Part shown: positions 22,011 through 32,639 of the stretch, piece by piece
How positions within the stretch are numbered: the first letter of the stretch is position 1
How the letters are laid out: each line of letters opens with the position of its first letter
Source: Margaritifera margaritifera
Lineage: Eukaryota; Mollusca; Bivalvia; Unionida; Margaritiferidae
Assembly: GCA_029931535.1 (NCBI GenBank)
Contig: JAQPZY010001621.1
Span: 5,246,001 to 5,310,000, forward strand
Direction: 5' to 3'
Length of the DNA: 64,000 nt
The notes under the pieces: model-generated
Seen by the model: only the letters and a program-made list of their open reading frames with translations
Told to the model about the DNA's origin: nothing
Database searches by the model: none
Translations under genes and position numbers: made by a program

Positions 22011-22290
22011 AAGCAGTGGCAGAGCGAGGGTGTGAGGCGCCCGGGGACAATGTTCTTTAATGGCGCCCCTACCGAGGCGCCCGTGGGCAATGTTCTTTAG
22101 TGGCGCCCCTACTCTGCCACAAAGAACAGTTTTATGTCAGTTGCCAACCTCCAACCCCCATCAAAGCCCTGAAACAGCGGGCTTGGATGGGGGAGGGGGA
22201 GTGGGGGGAGAGGGGTGTGTGTGTGTGTGTGTGGGGGGGTAAGCTTCAGACGGCGTCCCCGTCGCCCGGCGCCATCTTGGATTCAATAAA
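22011..22290. mobile_element. GC-rich insertion in the integrase region
   Basis: Retroelement coding breaks off after about 22010 and resumes at about 22290 (VQDRFYWVG). The insert begins CAGTGGCAGAGCGAGGG, which resembles hAT-type ends, and contains two copies of a ~38-bp unit (GAGGCGCCC…GACAATGTTCTTTA, TGGCGCCCCTACC). It also has a G/GT-rich stretch at 22190-22240. Exact ends and target duplication could not be fixed. Confidence 0.5.
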
Positions 22291-23460
22291 ATATACCAAC
22301 AGGTGCAAGATAGGTTCTACTGGGTTGGGTCAAAACCTGTGTAGAATGTGCCAGCAAGAAAACCCTTAAAGACAGGAAGCCAGCATCATTACTCCCAATG
22401 CCCGTAGATGGACATTTCGACCGTGTCGCCGTGGACGTTTTAGGTCCGTTAACACCGAGTGATCAGGGCAACAGATATAGTGTTGTTTTTAGAGACTATC
22501 TGACGAAGTATACAGTAGCATTTGCCGTGAAGAATGTTGATGCAAACACAACCGCGTTTCGCCATGGGTCCAGCCGGTGCCTTCTATCAGACCGTGGGAA
22601 ACATTTTACTGGTCGACTATTGAATGACTTAAATGCATTAGCAAATACCAAAAAAGGTGTTTACTACAACTTATCACCCTGAAACAGTTGGCCTCGTTGA
22701 GCGATTTAATGCCACTCTGACCAGTATGTTGTCTATGTTCGTGTCAGACCACCAGAGAGACTGGGACCAGTTCATTCGTTATGTCTAGTTTTCCTATAAC
22801 AGTAGCATTCAGGAGTCAACACAAGAAACACCTTTCTTCATGATGTATGGTCGGGATGCTTGTCTGCCTATCGACGTGACATTGTTAAAGCCGACACAAA
22901 CATATTCAGAGATAGACGATTACAAGACAGATGCCCTAACAAAATTCCAAGAAACATTCACTCGAGTCAAACAAAATCTCGAATTAGCTCACCAAAAACA
23001 TAAACTTTCAAAGCCCGAAAATGCCAAAGAACCTGAATTTAAAGTAGGCGACAAATGTTGGCCCATATAGAATAATTGCAAAAACATTACCAGTCACCTA
23101 TCAGATTGAGAGTTGTGACAACAAACTAAACGAATTGTACACGCAAATCGAATGAAACTGTTTATTGACCCGGATGCCTTCTCCCAGATCCTGTATCGTT
23201 TCCAGAGGCACCAAGTGACAATAAAAATCACTATGACAGTGATACTGAGATTGAAGATAATTATGAAGAGCCAGAAGAGCCAGAAATTGTGGAAATACTT
23301 GACACTTTGTATACGAATGTCAAAGGAAGGAGATCAGAAAAACAAAAAATCATGCAAAGGACATAGCATGGGTAGACCCAGAGAAGGTTCCGTCTCAGGT
23401 TATCAGGGCCTTTGCGGAAAAATACAATCGCCGCAAACGTAGTGCTAACAGAAAGAAATA
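22290..23460 (+). pseudogene. Integrase and pol C-terminus remnant
   Basis: It reads VQDRFYWVG, then DRVAVDVLGPLTPSDQGNRY with the first catalytic Asp, LLSDRGKHFTG with the second, and GLVERFNATLTSML with the Glu, in shifting frames. MMYGRDACLPIDVTLLKP and FKVGDKCWP close the domain. A Glu-rich tail follows near 23230-23300. Stops occur at 22680 and about 22790. Confidence 0.75.
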
Positions 23461-24127
23461 GTGGTTAAATTAAATTTAACCTATTCACACATGGAATTAA
23501 GTCAGAAGTTACCCGAGGACACGAATTCATATGAATATATATTTTACTCTGTCACGTCATTTGTTCTACAAGTACCTGTTTTAGTACTTCTTTAATATTG
23601 CTTGTATATTTCTTTTGACACTCGTGTGCCACTCTGCTCATATTTAAATGAATGAAATTCCAGACAATGTTTGCAAACACTGACGTGTGTAAATATGTCA
23701 TTCAAATAGCCTAGGGAAAATTGATCAGATTTCAGAGTCTCATGAGACTGATTGCTGATGAATCATTAAATGTAACTGACCTTTGGTGAACTGTGTTTAC
23801 AATTCTTGCAAGGTGAACTATAATACAATTCACACGTTTTGTTGCAAACAACAGTGACTGTAAATGTGTATATGGTTTGTGCTTTGATTGATTTTAATTA
23901 ATAATATTGTACATGTAAATACTTAAATGTAACTAATTGATTATTTTTAATTGACAGAACATTTATGCATACTGTTACTGATCGTTTATACATTACTGAT
24001 TTGCATACTGTTATAATGAGTTCTACTGCCGAAAGTTTATATAGAAATTTGTATTGGAAAAAAAATACAACATGAGGTAATTTAACATGTACATTCATTT
24101 CTTTTTAGGGGCGAATATATGTCACGG

Positions 24128-24733
24128 TGCCCCAGACCCAAGCTAATAATGAAGCTAATGGGGGCATGAGCTGAGATGAGAAGGCGGGGTCACTAAGATT
24201 GGAGGCAGTAGAGTTAGAGTACAGCAGGGGTTAACTCAGTGATCCCAAGCGCCACGTTTACGCGTCATGAGGTTGTACTCTACTTCCGAGCTCTGTAACG
24301 TCAACATCATTTGAGATACACTACAGTGGATGGTATTGCAGGAAAGTAGACAGATGCAGCTCTACAATGATACCAAATAATGTCGACATTCTACTCGCAT
24401 TAAAAAGTACAGCGACAAAAATGCAGTTTTTGACACCCCATTTTGTTAGGTCGAAACTTGCCAGTTTCGGAACCGGAGTTTGTGTCCGGATTTTAGACTT
24501 TTTGTCCTTAGATCTAAAGCAGAACGGTTTGAACTGCACACAGAGAGATGAACCTTTGAAAAAAGTAGGATAAGTTTCAGATTTGGAGTAAAAAGGGGCC
24601 AGGACATAAAAACCGTCGCCCCCCCCCCCCTCCTCGTTAATACGCTACTGAATAAAGGAATAAGAAGAATATAGCCGGTGAGTTACTGATATCACGGGGA
24701 ATAACATAAGTGAACAATAAGGCCTCCTGGACA
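24128..24733 (+). repeat. 3' LTR, split by an insertion
   Basis: The left part (24128 to about 24236) matches the first ~107 bp of the 5' LTR, and the right part (about 24650-24733) matches its last ~85 bp (GAATAAAGGAATAAGAAGAATA…). Between them about 410 bp of unrelated sequence replaces about 65 bp of LTR. The insert has no recognised ends, and includes a C10 homopolymer at about 24620. Confidence 0.7.
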
Positions 24734-24798
24734 ATTACCTCAACATGGTGGTGGGTATGTGTCGTACGGTGGTCGTGGAGATGTGAAGTACGGTACCT

Positions 24799-24935
24799 AC
24801 CATTTGATTTTCGTGAGGGGGGGGGGGGGGATGGGAGGCGGGGATTTCTTTTGAAACCAGGATGCGTTTTTATTTTTTTTACCTCAAGATAATTTATTTG
24901 TGTAAACTAATATAATGGATATAATAAAAAGAAAA
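24799..24935. mobile_element. MITE-like repeat, partial copy
   Basis: CCATTTGATTTTCGTGAGGG, then TTACCTCAAGATAATTTATT and TAATATAATGGATATAATAA, parallel the element at 34907-35147 (CCATTTATTTTTCCGGAGG, TTACCTCAATATAATGGCAT, GAAGGATATAATAAGG). The right terminal repeat was not found. Confidence 0.5.
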
Positions 24936-25177
24936 AATAATTTCTCAACAAATCACAGCAAGATAATCCCACCCCCACCCCAATCCCAGCCCTCCCTCCC
25001 CACATCCCTCTAGTTCCATCTTTGCAAATAAGTAATAACAGTAAGAGCAATACATCCGCACACTAGATACATTTCAGGTTCACTGTCCGATATCCTTATT
25101 CTTAATCGTATAACCGCCACCACCTGCTCATTTCAGCTGGTTAACTAATCAAATTATAAAAAGTTACATTGAACTTA

Positions 25178-25678
25178 TTATAATGCCAATGCATATCCTC
25201 TCACAACATTATATAATGCAGCCATCAAGTTTATCGGAATTTGTAATGAATGATTGTGCAGTCCACGATACTCTAAGGAATATTTTAACTGAAATAATGT
25301 ACGAGATGCAGATGTTCGGGCTTTCACTGTTTGGTTTTTTCCTCCAGTGTATACGGATTTCCAGTTAAATTGAGTAATCTCATACAATCCAAAACAAAAG
25401 TCTCCATTGTAGACGGTGATTTTATCATATTTTAAAGTCAGATTTATTCTGCACCCGTTGTGAACCTGCAAAAATGCTTCAAAAATATCCCCAAATTTCA
25501 GTATATTTTTCCGGTCACTGTTTTGAGAAACGAATTTTCCCTCACTCGTATGGAGATTGCAGTACATTAATTTGCCTTTTTCTAGACAATGTTTAAAGAA
25601 AATTTGACCTGCCAAATAGTTTTCATTCATCTCAAACATTTGGTACACATTTTTGCTCTCTAAAACTGGGTGTTCATT
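25178..25678 (-). CDS. Putative terminal coding exon, unrecognised protein
   Basis: A splice-acceptor-like sequence (ATTTTGCCCTTAG at 25691-25679, minus strand) is followed by about 166 open codons starting NEHPVLESKNVYQMFEMNEN and ending VVRGYALAL at a TAA. The composition is protein-like (mixed hydrophobic and charged, several Cys and aromatic residues), with no transposon motif and no membrane segment or repeat. I do not recognise the family. The adjacent minus-strand stretch 25743-25955 does not clearly join it. It could be the last exon of a host gene or a fragment of an old element. Confidence 0.35.
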   Translation of the reverse strand, partial: NEHPVLESKNVYQMFEMNENYLAGQIFFKHCLEKGKLMYCNLHTSEGKFVSQNSDRKNILKFGDIFEAFLQVHNGCRINLTLKYDKITVYNGDFCFGLYEITQFNWKSVYTGGKNQTVKARTSASRTLFQLKYSLEYRGLHNHSLQIPINLMAALYNVVRGYALAL

Positions 25679-25839
25679 CTAAGGGCAAAATCTAGTGTAT
25701 ATTGAATGTTTATATGCAACTAATTTACGCCAACATAAGTATTCATGTATTTTCTTCGTTAAATAACATATGATGCCATATGTCCAATGTCAGAACTTGC
25801 TGTTTCTTTAAAAATTTAATTGTGGAGTGGAATCTTAGT

Positions 25840-26010
25840 TCCCATACATCGACTAAATATGGTGCCCCCTCCGTATCCACCATCTCGACTCTGTCGAATC
25901 GAGAGTAGCCTTCGGTTACAACTTTGTTCGGAACAATCAAGTCACACAACCACAACCAAAGTTGCCAAAACGCAGAACAATGAATTGAAACAGGTTCGTG
26001 ATCAGAGTCC
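25840..26010. repeat. Left relative of the sequence flanking the 53-bp array
   Basis: The text at 25860-26010 (CCATCTCGACTC…TCGAGAGTAGCC…CACAACCACAACC…GTTGCCAAAACG…CAATGAATTGAAAC…GTTCGTGATCAG…AAAACAAAATCC-like) has a diverged counterpart at 26787-26940 in the same orientation, one on either side of the 53-bp array. Confidence 0.55.
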
Positions 26011-26368
26011 CGTCAAAACACAATCCACGATGACTTGTTCTTTCGGTCTTTCATTGAGATATTCATGGCGACCTAGTCCACTAACAAAATAATTTAGTGT
26101 GCATAATTTCACTTGCATGGTCTTGAGGAAGTATTTTGTGCGTATATCGTTTTCAGTGGTATGCATTCACAATGCATGCATACCAATAAAAACCGGTATC
26201 CTGTGTGAACTAGGCCCTAATATCTTTTCTATTCAAAGTAAAATGAAGGTCATGTTGGCTGAGCTAGGGCTTTTTACGTTGCTTAGACCAAAAGTCGGTG
26301 TATATATGTTCCAAACAAGAAGCACGGTCCAGAGTAGGTTCAAACATGTCACCCTTCTGTTCGCCATC

Positions 26369-26792
26369 TTGCTCTAGTTCGTATACTACAACTAAATATG
26401 ACCGCCCCTGTGTCCGCCATCTTGCTCCAGTTCGTATACCACAACTAAATATGACCGCCCCTGTGTCCGCCATCTTGCTCCAGTTCGTATACTACAACTA
26501 AATATGACCGCCCCTGTGTCCGCCATCTTGCTCCAGTTCGTATACCACAACTAAATATGACCACCCCTGTGTCCGCCATCTTGCTCCAGTTCGTATACTA
26601 CAACTAAATATGACCGCCCCTGTGTCCGCCATCTTGCTCCAGTTCGTATACCACAACTAAATATGACCGCCCCTGTGTCCGCCATCTTGCTCCATTTCGT
26701 ATACTACAACTAAATATGACCGCCCCTGTGTCCGCCATCTTGCTCCAGTTCGTATACCACAACTAAATATGACCGCCCCTGTGTCCGCCATC
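26369..26792. repeat. 53-bp tandem array with 106-bp higher-order unit
   Basis: Eight 53-bp units (TTGCTCCAGTTCGTATAC, then CACAACTAAATATGACC and GCCCCTGTGTCCGCCATC) run from 26369 to 26792. Units alternate strictly between ATACTACAAC and ATACCACAAC (26383, 26436, 26489 and so on), making a 106-bp dimer repeat. Each junction has CCGCCATCTTG, whose complement CAAGATGGCGG is a match to the vertebrate YY1 consensus. Confidence 0.93.
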
Positions 26793-27350
26793 TTGCTTCG
26801 GTCGAAATTGAGGGTAACCCTAGATTTCACTATGGTGCAACAACAATAATTATCGACCACAACCACGATTGCCAAATCGGGCAACCAATAACAACAATTA
26901 AATGAGTTCATGATCAGTGAACCGGCAAAACAAAGTCCCATACTTGGAATCGTTCTACAGAAATACAAAATGATTTATACATATTAGGACTCATCCTGAA
27001 TATACCTACATCACACAACATATTTTGTTTTTACAGAGGAGATCCAGTCTTTTACAAATGTGGTTTAAGTTAACTTCAAAAAATGCACATAGGAAAGTTA
27101 CCATAAAGGTTCATAAACCTTTGCACCTGATCTGATACGATTAATTGTGTTATTGGTTACAAAATCTTATGAAAGCGTCAGGCTTACAACTCGCTTATAC
27201 CCCTCTAACAAAAATATAGCCACATCATATCAATCAATCAATCTATATATCGTGTTCACATTGAATTTGACAATTTCTTTAATTGCAGAGAACTAAATAA
27301 AAATATAAAATAATAAAAAGGAAGGGCGATTGAATAAAGACATTATATTG
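26793..27350. other. Non-coding sequence after the array
   Basis: The first ~165 bp is the right flank duplicated from 25840-26010. The rest is AT-rich and shows no gene. A short CAAT repeat (CAATCAATCAATC) lies near 27232. Confidence 0.4.
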
Positions 27351-29050
27351 TCCCTCGAACGGACTGACACTGTACTGGGCGAAAAGAATTTACAGGAATT
27401 CAATATAAGACCATTTCACTCTTTTAACTGCTGAGTGTTGAAACTATCTCTGATATTATTCAGCAATAACAAGATTTTCAAATTAGCTGCTGTGGTGGAC
27501 ATATCGGATGCCAGATTGGCACCATTTCCATTTAAAACTAAGTAAACATCATTATAAGTCTTTTTGGTGAAAACCACACGTCAATATGACCATCCATTCA
27601 GGGGAGTAGCGGCAGCGAGATTGTTAAGACAGCGGTCTTGGCAGCCACATTGGATGTATGATTAGCACCGTTTTTTTAGGACCAACTAGGTATCATAAGA
27701 AGTCTATTGGTGAAAACCCCATGATAATATAACCATCCATTTGAGAGGAGTAGACATAACAATAGTTTTAAGATTGTCATATTGAGCGTCAATTTTCATC
27801 ATTTTCACTTTGGACCTACCAGATATCATAAGAATTATACTGATGAAACTCCCATGTCAAAATGATTTTCCGCTTTAGAGGAGTAGCAATAACAAGAGTT
27901 TCAAGATGGCCACCATGCTGGCCATATTGAAAGTCAGATCAGCACCATTTCAATTTAGGACCAACAAGACATTATAAAAGTCTTCTGGTGATAACCCCAT
28001 TTTGATATGACTTTCCGTTTTGGAGGAGTAACAACAAGATTTTAAAGTTTGCAGCCATGGTGGCCATATTCGATATCAGATGCACACCACTTCCATTTAG
28101 GACCAAATAGATATAATAAGAATTCTTCTGGTGAAAGCACAATGTCGATATGACCAGTCACATATGAAAAGTAGCGATAATAAGATTTTCCAGATGGCCA
28201 TTGTGGCTCAGATTGGCACCATTTTAATTTACGACCAACTGGACATCATAAGAAGTCTTTCAGTGAAAACCCCATGCTGATAAGATCATTAATTCAGGAG
28301 AAGTAGTGAGTTCAAGATTTTCAAGATGGCCACTATGGTGGCCATTCTGGATGTCTGAGCAGCAAAATTTCCATTAAGGACTAACTGGACATCATAACAA
28401 ATCTTCTGGTGAAAACCCTATGACAATATGACTTTCCGTTTAGGAAAAGTAGCAATAACAAGATTTTCAAGTTGGCTGCCATGACGGTCATATTGGACAT
28501 TAGATCGGCACCATTTTCATTTTGGGGTCAACCAGACATCATATTAAGTCTTAAAGTAAAAACCCCATGTTGATATGACCATCCATTCAGGAGGAGTAGC
28601 AATAACAAGATTTTCAAGATGGCCGCTGTGGTGGCCATACTTGACATCAAATCGGCACCATTTGCATCTAGAACCAACCAGACATGATAGGATGTCTTCA
28701 GGTGAAAATCTGATGTCAATATGACTTTCTGTACAGGAGGTGTAGTAATAATAAAACTTTCAAGATGACTGCTATGGTAGCCATATTGGAGGTCAGATTG
28801 GCACCAGTTTCAGTTAGGACCAACTAGACAGTATAAAAGTTCTTTAAGCGAAAACCCCATGTTGATATGACCATTCAGGAGGAGTAGTGATAAAAAGATT
28901 TTCAAAATGACTGCTGTGGTAGCCATTTAGGATGTCCAAGCGACATCGTTTTCATTTGAGACAGAGTAGACCATGGCATAAATATGTGTGTAAAGTTTCA
29001 TGGTAATCCTACAAGTAGTTTAGGAGGAGTAGAGATAACAAACTTGTGCT
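27351..29050. repeat. Pearl-like element with ~11 tandem ~145-bp units (copy B)
   Basis: A head segment (TCCCTCGAACGGACTGACAC, AAAAGAATTTACAGGAATTC, AACTGCTGAGTGTTGAAAC) is followed by about eleven diverged units of ~142-151 bp. Each contains variants of AACAAGATTTTCAAGATGG, GGTGGCCATATTGGA, CACCATTTTCATTTAGGACC, CATCATAAGAAGTCTT and GAAAACCCCATGTTGATATG. A tail segment ends the array (ATGGTAATCCTACAAGTAGT, GATAACAAACTTGTGCT). Short open frames inside are by-products of the repeat. Confidence 0.88.
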
Positions 29051-29474
29051 GTAGTGGGTAGCTTTGAAAGGAACTGGCGATTAACCCTTTTGTCAAACGA
29101 ATACCCTAGAGGATCAGGAGACAGCTCTACATTTGGTCGCTAACTTGTGACCTTTCTGGCATGAACGCCAGCCGGTAGAGCTCTCCACGTCATCAAAAAG
29201 CATGTAAGCTTCCCCTATCGCGACAAGGTGGCAGCTCCATTGGGGATATAACAATGTCCGGTCGTCGTTGGATCTGGAGAAAGGGTGGTTAGAACTGACA
29301 ATGCGACCGCACAGATATGCCTAACTAAACTATCAACATTTTCGAGTCAGATATATTAGGACGCATATTCATTCCCTCATTTTTTTTTCTCAAGATTGTG
29401 AGGTTTTAATCTTGTAGCTAGATCATGGAAATTCGTGCAATTCAATGCTCGGATCTGAGTCACTTCCTCTGCCT

Positions 29475-29655
29475 AAGGGACCGACCATTTAATTTTCTGG
29501 GGGTGAGGAGCCTGCGATTTTTTTTTTAAAAACAAATGTCCGGCTCTTCGATAGCTTCAAAAAAAATATACTTGCTCTGATTTATAGCACACAAAAAACT
29601 ATTATATCCATTATGTTAGTTGAAAAAATATTATTTATCTTGAGGTAAAAGGAAA
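29475..29655. mobile_element. MITE-like repeat, second copy
   Basis: AAGGGACCGACCATTTAATT starts a segment that resembles 34907-35147, including ATATCCATTATG-like and TTATCTTGAGGTAAAA motifs. It ends directly at the head of pearl-like copy C. Confidence 0.5.
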
Positions 29656-29660
29656 CAAAA

Positions 29661-30183
29661 GTCCCTTGAAGGACCGACGCTCTACTGGCCCAAAAGAATT
29701 TCCAGGAATTCAAACTAAGACCATTTCTTCCTTTCAACTGCTGAGTATTGAAATCATCTCTTATATTCTTCAGAAATAAAAAAAGATTCAAATTAGCAGC
29801 AGTGGTGGACATATTAGATGTCAGATTGGCACCATTTTCATTTAATACCAAGTAGACATCATCTGAAGTCTTTTGGTGAAAAACCCATGTCAGTATGACT
29901 ACACATTCCGAGGGAAGTAGATTTAACAAGATTTTCAAAACGTCGGTCGAGGCAGCCATACTGATATACCATTGGCGCCATTTTCATTTAGGACCAACTA
30001 TGTATGATAATAAATCTATTGATGAAAACCCCATGTTTATGTAGCCATCTATTTAGGAGAACTAGAGATAATATTTTCAAGACGGCCATCATGGTGGCCG
30101 TATTGAGGGTCAGTTTGCATCATTTTCATTTAGGACGATCCAGACATCATAAGAACTGTTCTGATGAAAACCCCATATCAAAT
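29661..30183. repeat. Pearl-like element (copy C)
   Basis: The head (GTCCCTTGAAGGACCGACGC, AAGAATTTCCAGGAATTCAA, AACTGCTGAGTATTGAAATC) is followed by about three ~145-bp units. The tail seen in copies B and E is missing. Confidence 0.85.
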
Positions 30184-30648
30184 TTTCTGCCACTATGAAT
30201 CTCGTATGAGCGTTTTTCTTCCCCAAAGAAGCAATAGTGCTGAATAATTGCACCTAATATTTGCAAGCCAATGTTTGTCTAAATTTTCTTCCTTTAATGC
30301 CTGAAAAGTAAAAAAAAAAAAGAAAAGAGCAGGAAAGACGAAGTTTTGATGCGATGGGATAGTATGTTTTGATTTAGATTCAATTCATTTCAAATATCAA
30401 TTAAAAATAACTTGTTGATTTATATCCAACTGGGTGATAGATTTGGTATTCTGCTACATAAATCCTGAAACATACATACTTAAACAACAAATTGTTAAAA
30501 GTGGTGGGAAACTGATGACAGTTTACAAACGCAAGTCAAAAGGTCTTAAAATTTGAATGGAAACTAATATCACTTATTTCTATGCTGCATGGGGTTATTC
30601 ACGACATAATTCGTTGCATCGCAGCTATACCATATGCTAATAAACAGA
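30184..30648. other. Spacer 3' of the broken opine dehydrogenase
   Basis: AT-rich, with no gene recognised and a poly-A run near 30311. Confidence 0.4.
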
Positions 30649-31854
30649 TCAAACATCCCGGAGTTCGTTGATTGTCTTGAACCCATAGGCCTGGGGTGAT
30701 CTTGTGCATTTTAAATCCTTTCTCTTCAGTTCTGATCCAATGAGATACTCCTTTCCCAATTTGTCCTGGGCCCACGTGATGATTTTGTCCATTGTTGGAG
30801 TTTCGACACCGACTATTTCAGCGATGCCTTTTATAACTACCAGTCCGAACGGAACATCCTCGGTTATGTATCGATAACTAAAGTATGGGACCAGACCTCC
30901 ATTCTCTTTCCTTGTTGGATGAAGCAGTCCATCGTAAGCTTTATTGGTTCTCATCGCCATCTTGAGAATACTAGCATCACTTATTTGATCTCTGTAATAG
31001 ATATTGTACCAATTCGAAAATGTAGATAATTTTAGACATATCGAACTCTGGTCGAAGTTGTTGGATTTTCTTTGCGGTGGCTACTATTTCATCACTGACT
31101 TTTGACAACAAGTCTGCCTGGACGTTATCCACCCCTTGATAAAATAATGGTGCACCTAACTTCAGCGGCTCCCTATCCCACTCTAAACATCATTTCCCAT
31201 ACATAATTGGTGGATGAACGATGGATTTAGCCATAAGGTTGACAGCGAGGTAGTTCTTGGTCTGAACAATTTTCGGACGCTCTCCGATTATTTTATGAAT
31301 GAGCTCCAACGGAGGTAATTTGTACTGCCTGTGACCCGCGATCAGAGACGTGCTGAGCCTTTCTTTGAAACCTTGGATCCGTACTTTCTTGCCGAACTCT
31401 AACAGGCGACATGCCCAAGGCAGGGACTCACAACTAAGGATGGCACACTTATCGACAACGTTCTTCAAGGTACTTCGAGCCTGAAATTCAAATCCAGCCT
31501 GCCCAGGAAGTCCGGCGATGACCATGTTCGGTTCTACAAAGGGTAAAATCGCATCAAAATACTGCTGATGAGCGAAGCCAGGAACTGTGAAGAAAATGAC
31601 AGTGCACTGCAATTGCAGGATCTTTCATGACGAGTTTAGGTTTTGGATTGAACCTCACCGGTTGTGCCATTATTATATGTGATAGATACCACCAAATCAT
31701 TTGATTCAAAAATTTTGGACCATCTCTCTGCTTCATCTGCGAAAAGAGTAATGACTCGAACCTCCACATTTGGAATTGCTGCCGCTGTTCCCGCCAAGGT
31801 GTGGGCACCATTGCCTCCTCCACAAACAAGTATCTTGACGGCAGACAACAACAT
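30649..31854 (-). pseudogene. Opine dehydrogenase paralogue, disrupted
   Basis: It starts at ATG 31854-31852 behind a splice acceptor placed as in the intact gene. The Rossmann motif ILVCGGGNGAH is intact, as are VIAGLPGQAGFEFQ, ESLPWACRLLEFG, SIVHPPIMYGK and AMRTNKAYDGLLHP. The frame is broken by a frameshift ending at a TAA near 31636, a compensating shift near 31610, a TGA at 31190-31192 where the intact gene has Trp after YGK, and a shift near 31015. The C-terminus ends at TINELRDV. Divergence from the 7.4-kb gene is substantial, so it was once a separate paralogue, perhaps with different amino-acid specificity. Confidence 0.88.
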
Positions 31855-31880
31855 GATCTGACAAAAAAATAACTTCGATA
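31855..31880 (-). promoter_or_regulatory. Splice acceptor upstream of the broken paralogue
   Basis: TTATTTTTTTGTCAG followed by ATCATG. The same acceptor-to-ATG spacing within 2 nt as in the intact gene shows that the 5'UTR intron predates the duplication and that this is not a retrocopy. Confidence 0.55.
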
Positions 31881-32639
31881 ACATTTTGTGAAAAATACAT
31901 TTTATTTTGAGCAGTAAAATGCTGTATATTTAGCCTTTCTTTTTCTAATTTTACGCTCTTCTCTACTAATGTGGGAATCATTCCAAACCGTTCTTTTCGA
32001 TTCCTTGAATTTCACGGTCATCAATTTATATGCCACTTCAGCTTCTCAATAAAGCAATACTTGTATTTTTTAACAAGAGCTACAATGCCGAATATGACAA
32101 TCAAAACATGTCTCAGTTTCACTAACCCGATGTTGTTTTTCTTTATAGAATAATACACCACATCCGCTTTTACGCGCTCGCGTGCATGTGCGTGTATATC
32201 CATGCATGTGAGTGCACGTTATGATGGTTAATTGTATACAATTGTATACGAGTGAACTAGTTCCCGAGACATCTATTATCGTGCTTTTTCAGTGTTCTTT
32301 TGCTTCAGTAGCCTTTTCCACAATAATTCCACCGATTAATGTCTCGCAGAAAGCCCATGTCCGTCTCGGGGAAGTCGCAAATTTCCACACCTGGGTGTAA
32401 ACGCCAGCCTACACCCTGTCGGAAGAGCACCTATTAGGTGTAATGCCTTGCGAGTACTTGGCTGATCCCCCTGATTTTACCTCTTCCACAACAGGTTCAT
32501 TCCATATTTACTTGAATATAGAATACTAATAGGATAATAGTTCATCCTGGTCCCCTTCACCAGTTTAAACCGGTTAACCAGTGTTCATCCACTTTAAACC
32601 GGTTTTCAAAACTAACATGTGACCGTCCGTCACTTTTTA
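31881..32639. other. Intergenic sequence
   Basis: No gene supported. An alternating purine/pyrimidine stretch (GCGCTCGCGTGCATGTGCGT) lies near 32173. TTTAAACCGGTT occurs twice near 32563 and 32592. Confidence 0.4.

Larger units (their letters stand above)
18383..24733 (+). mobile_element. Decayed Ty3/gypsy LTR retrotransposon
   Basis: Two LTRs share starts (TGCCCCAGACCCAAGCTAAT) and ends (…AACATAAGTG, CAATAAGG). Between them, in order, are a tRNA-Leu-type primer site, gag, protease, RT, RNase H and integrase, all interrupted by stops and frameshifts. The PR-RT-RH-INT order is conventional, unlike the Gmr1-like elements. Two later insertions are visible: one in integrase (22011-22290) and one in the 3' LTR (about 24237-24650). 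Confidence 0.88.

Noticed and set aside
26264..26968. Open frames reading TGARWRTQGRSYLVV-type repeats
   Set aside because: Translation of the 53-bp tandem array; the length comes from the period not containing stops.
27351..29050. CRISPR-like array
   Set aside because: The regular ~145-bp period has no short direct repeat with unique spacers; whole units are homologous, and the genome is eukaryotic.
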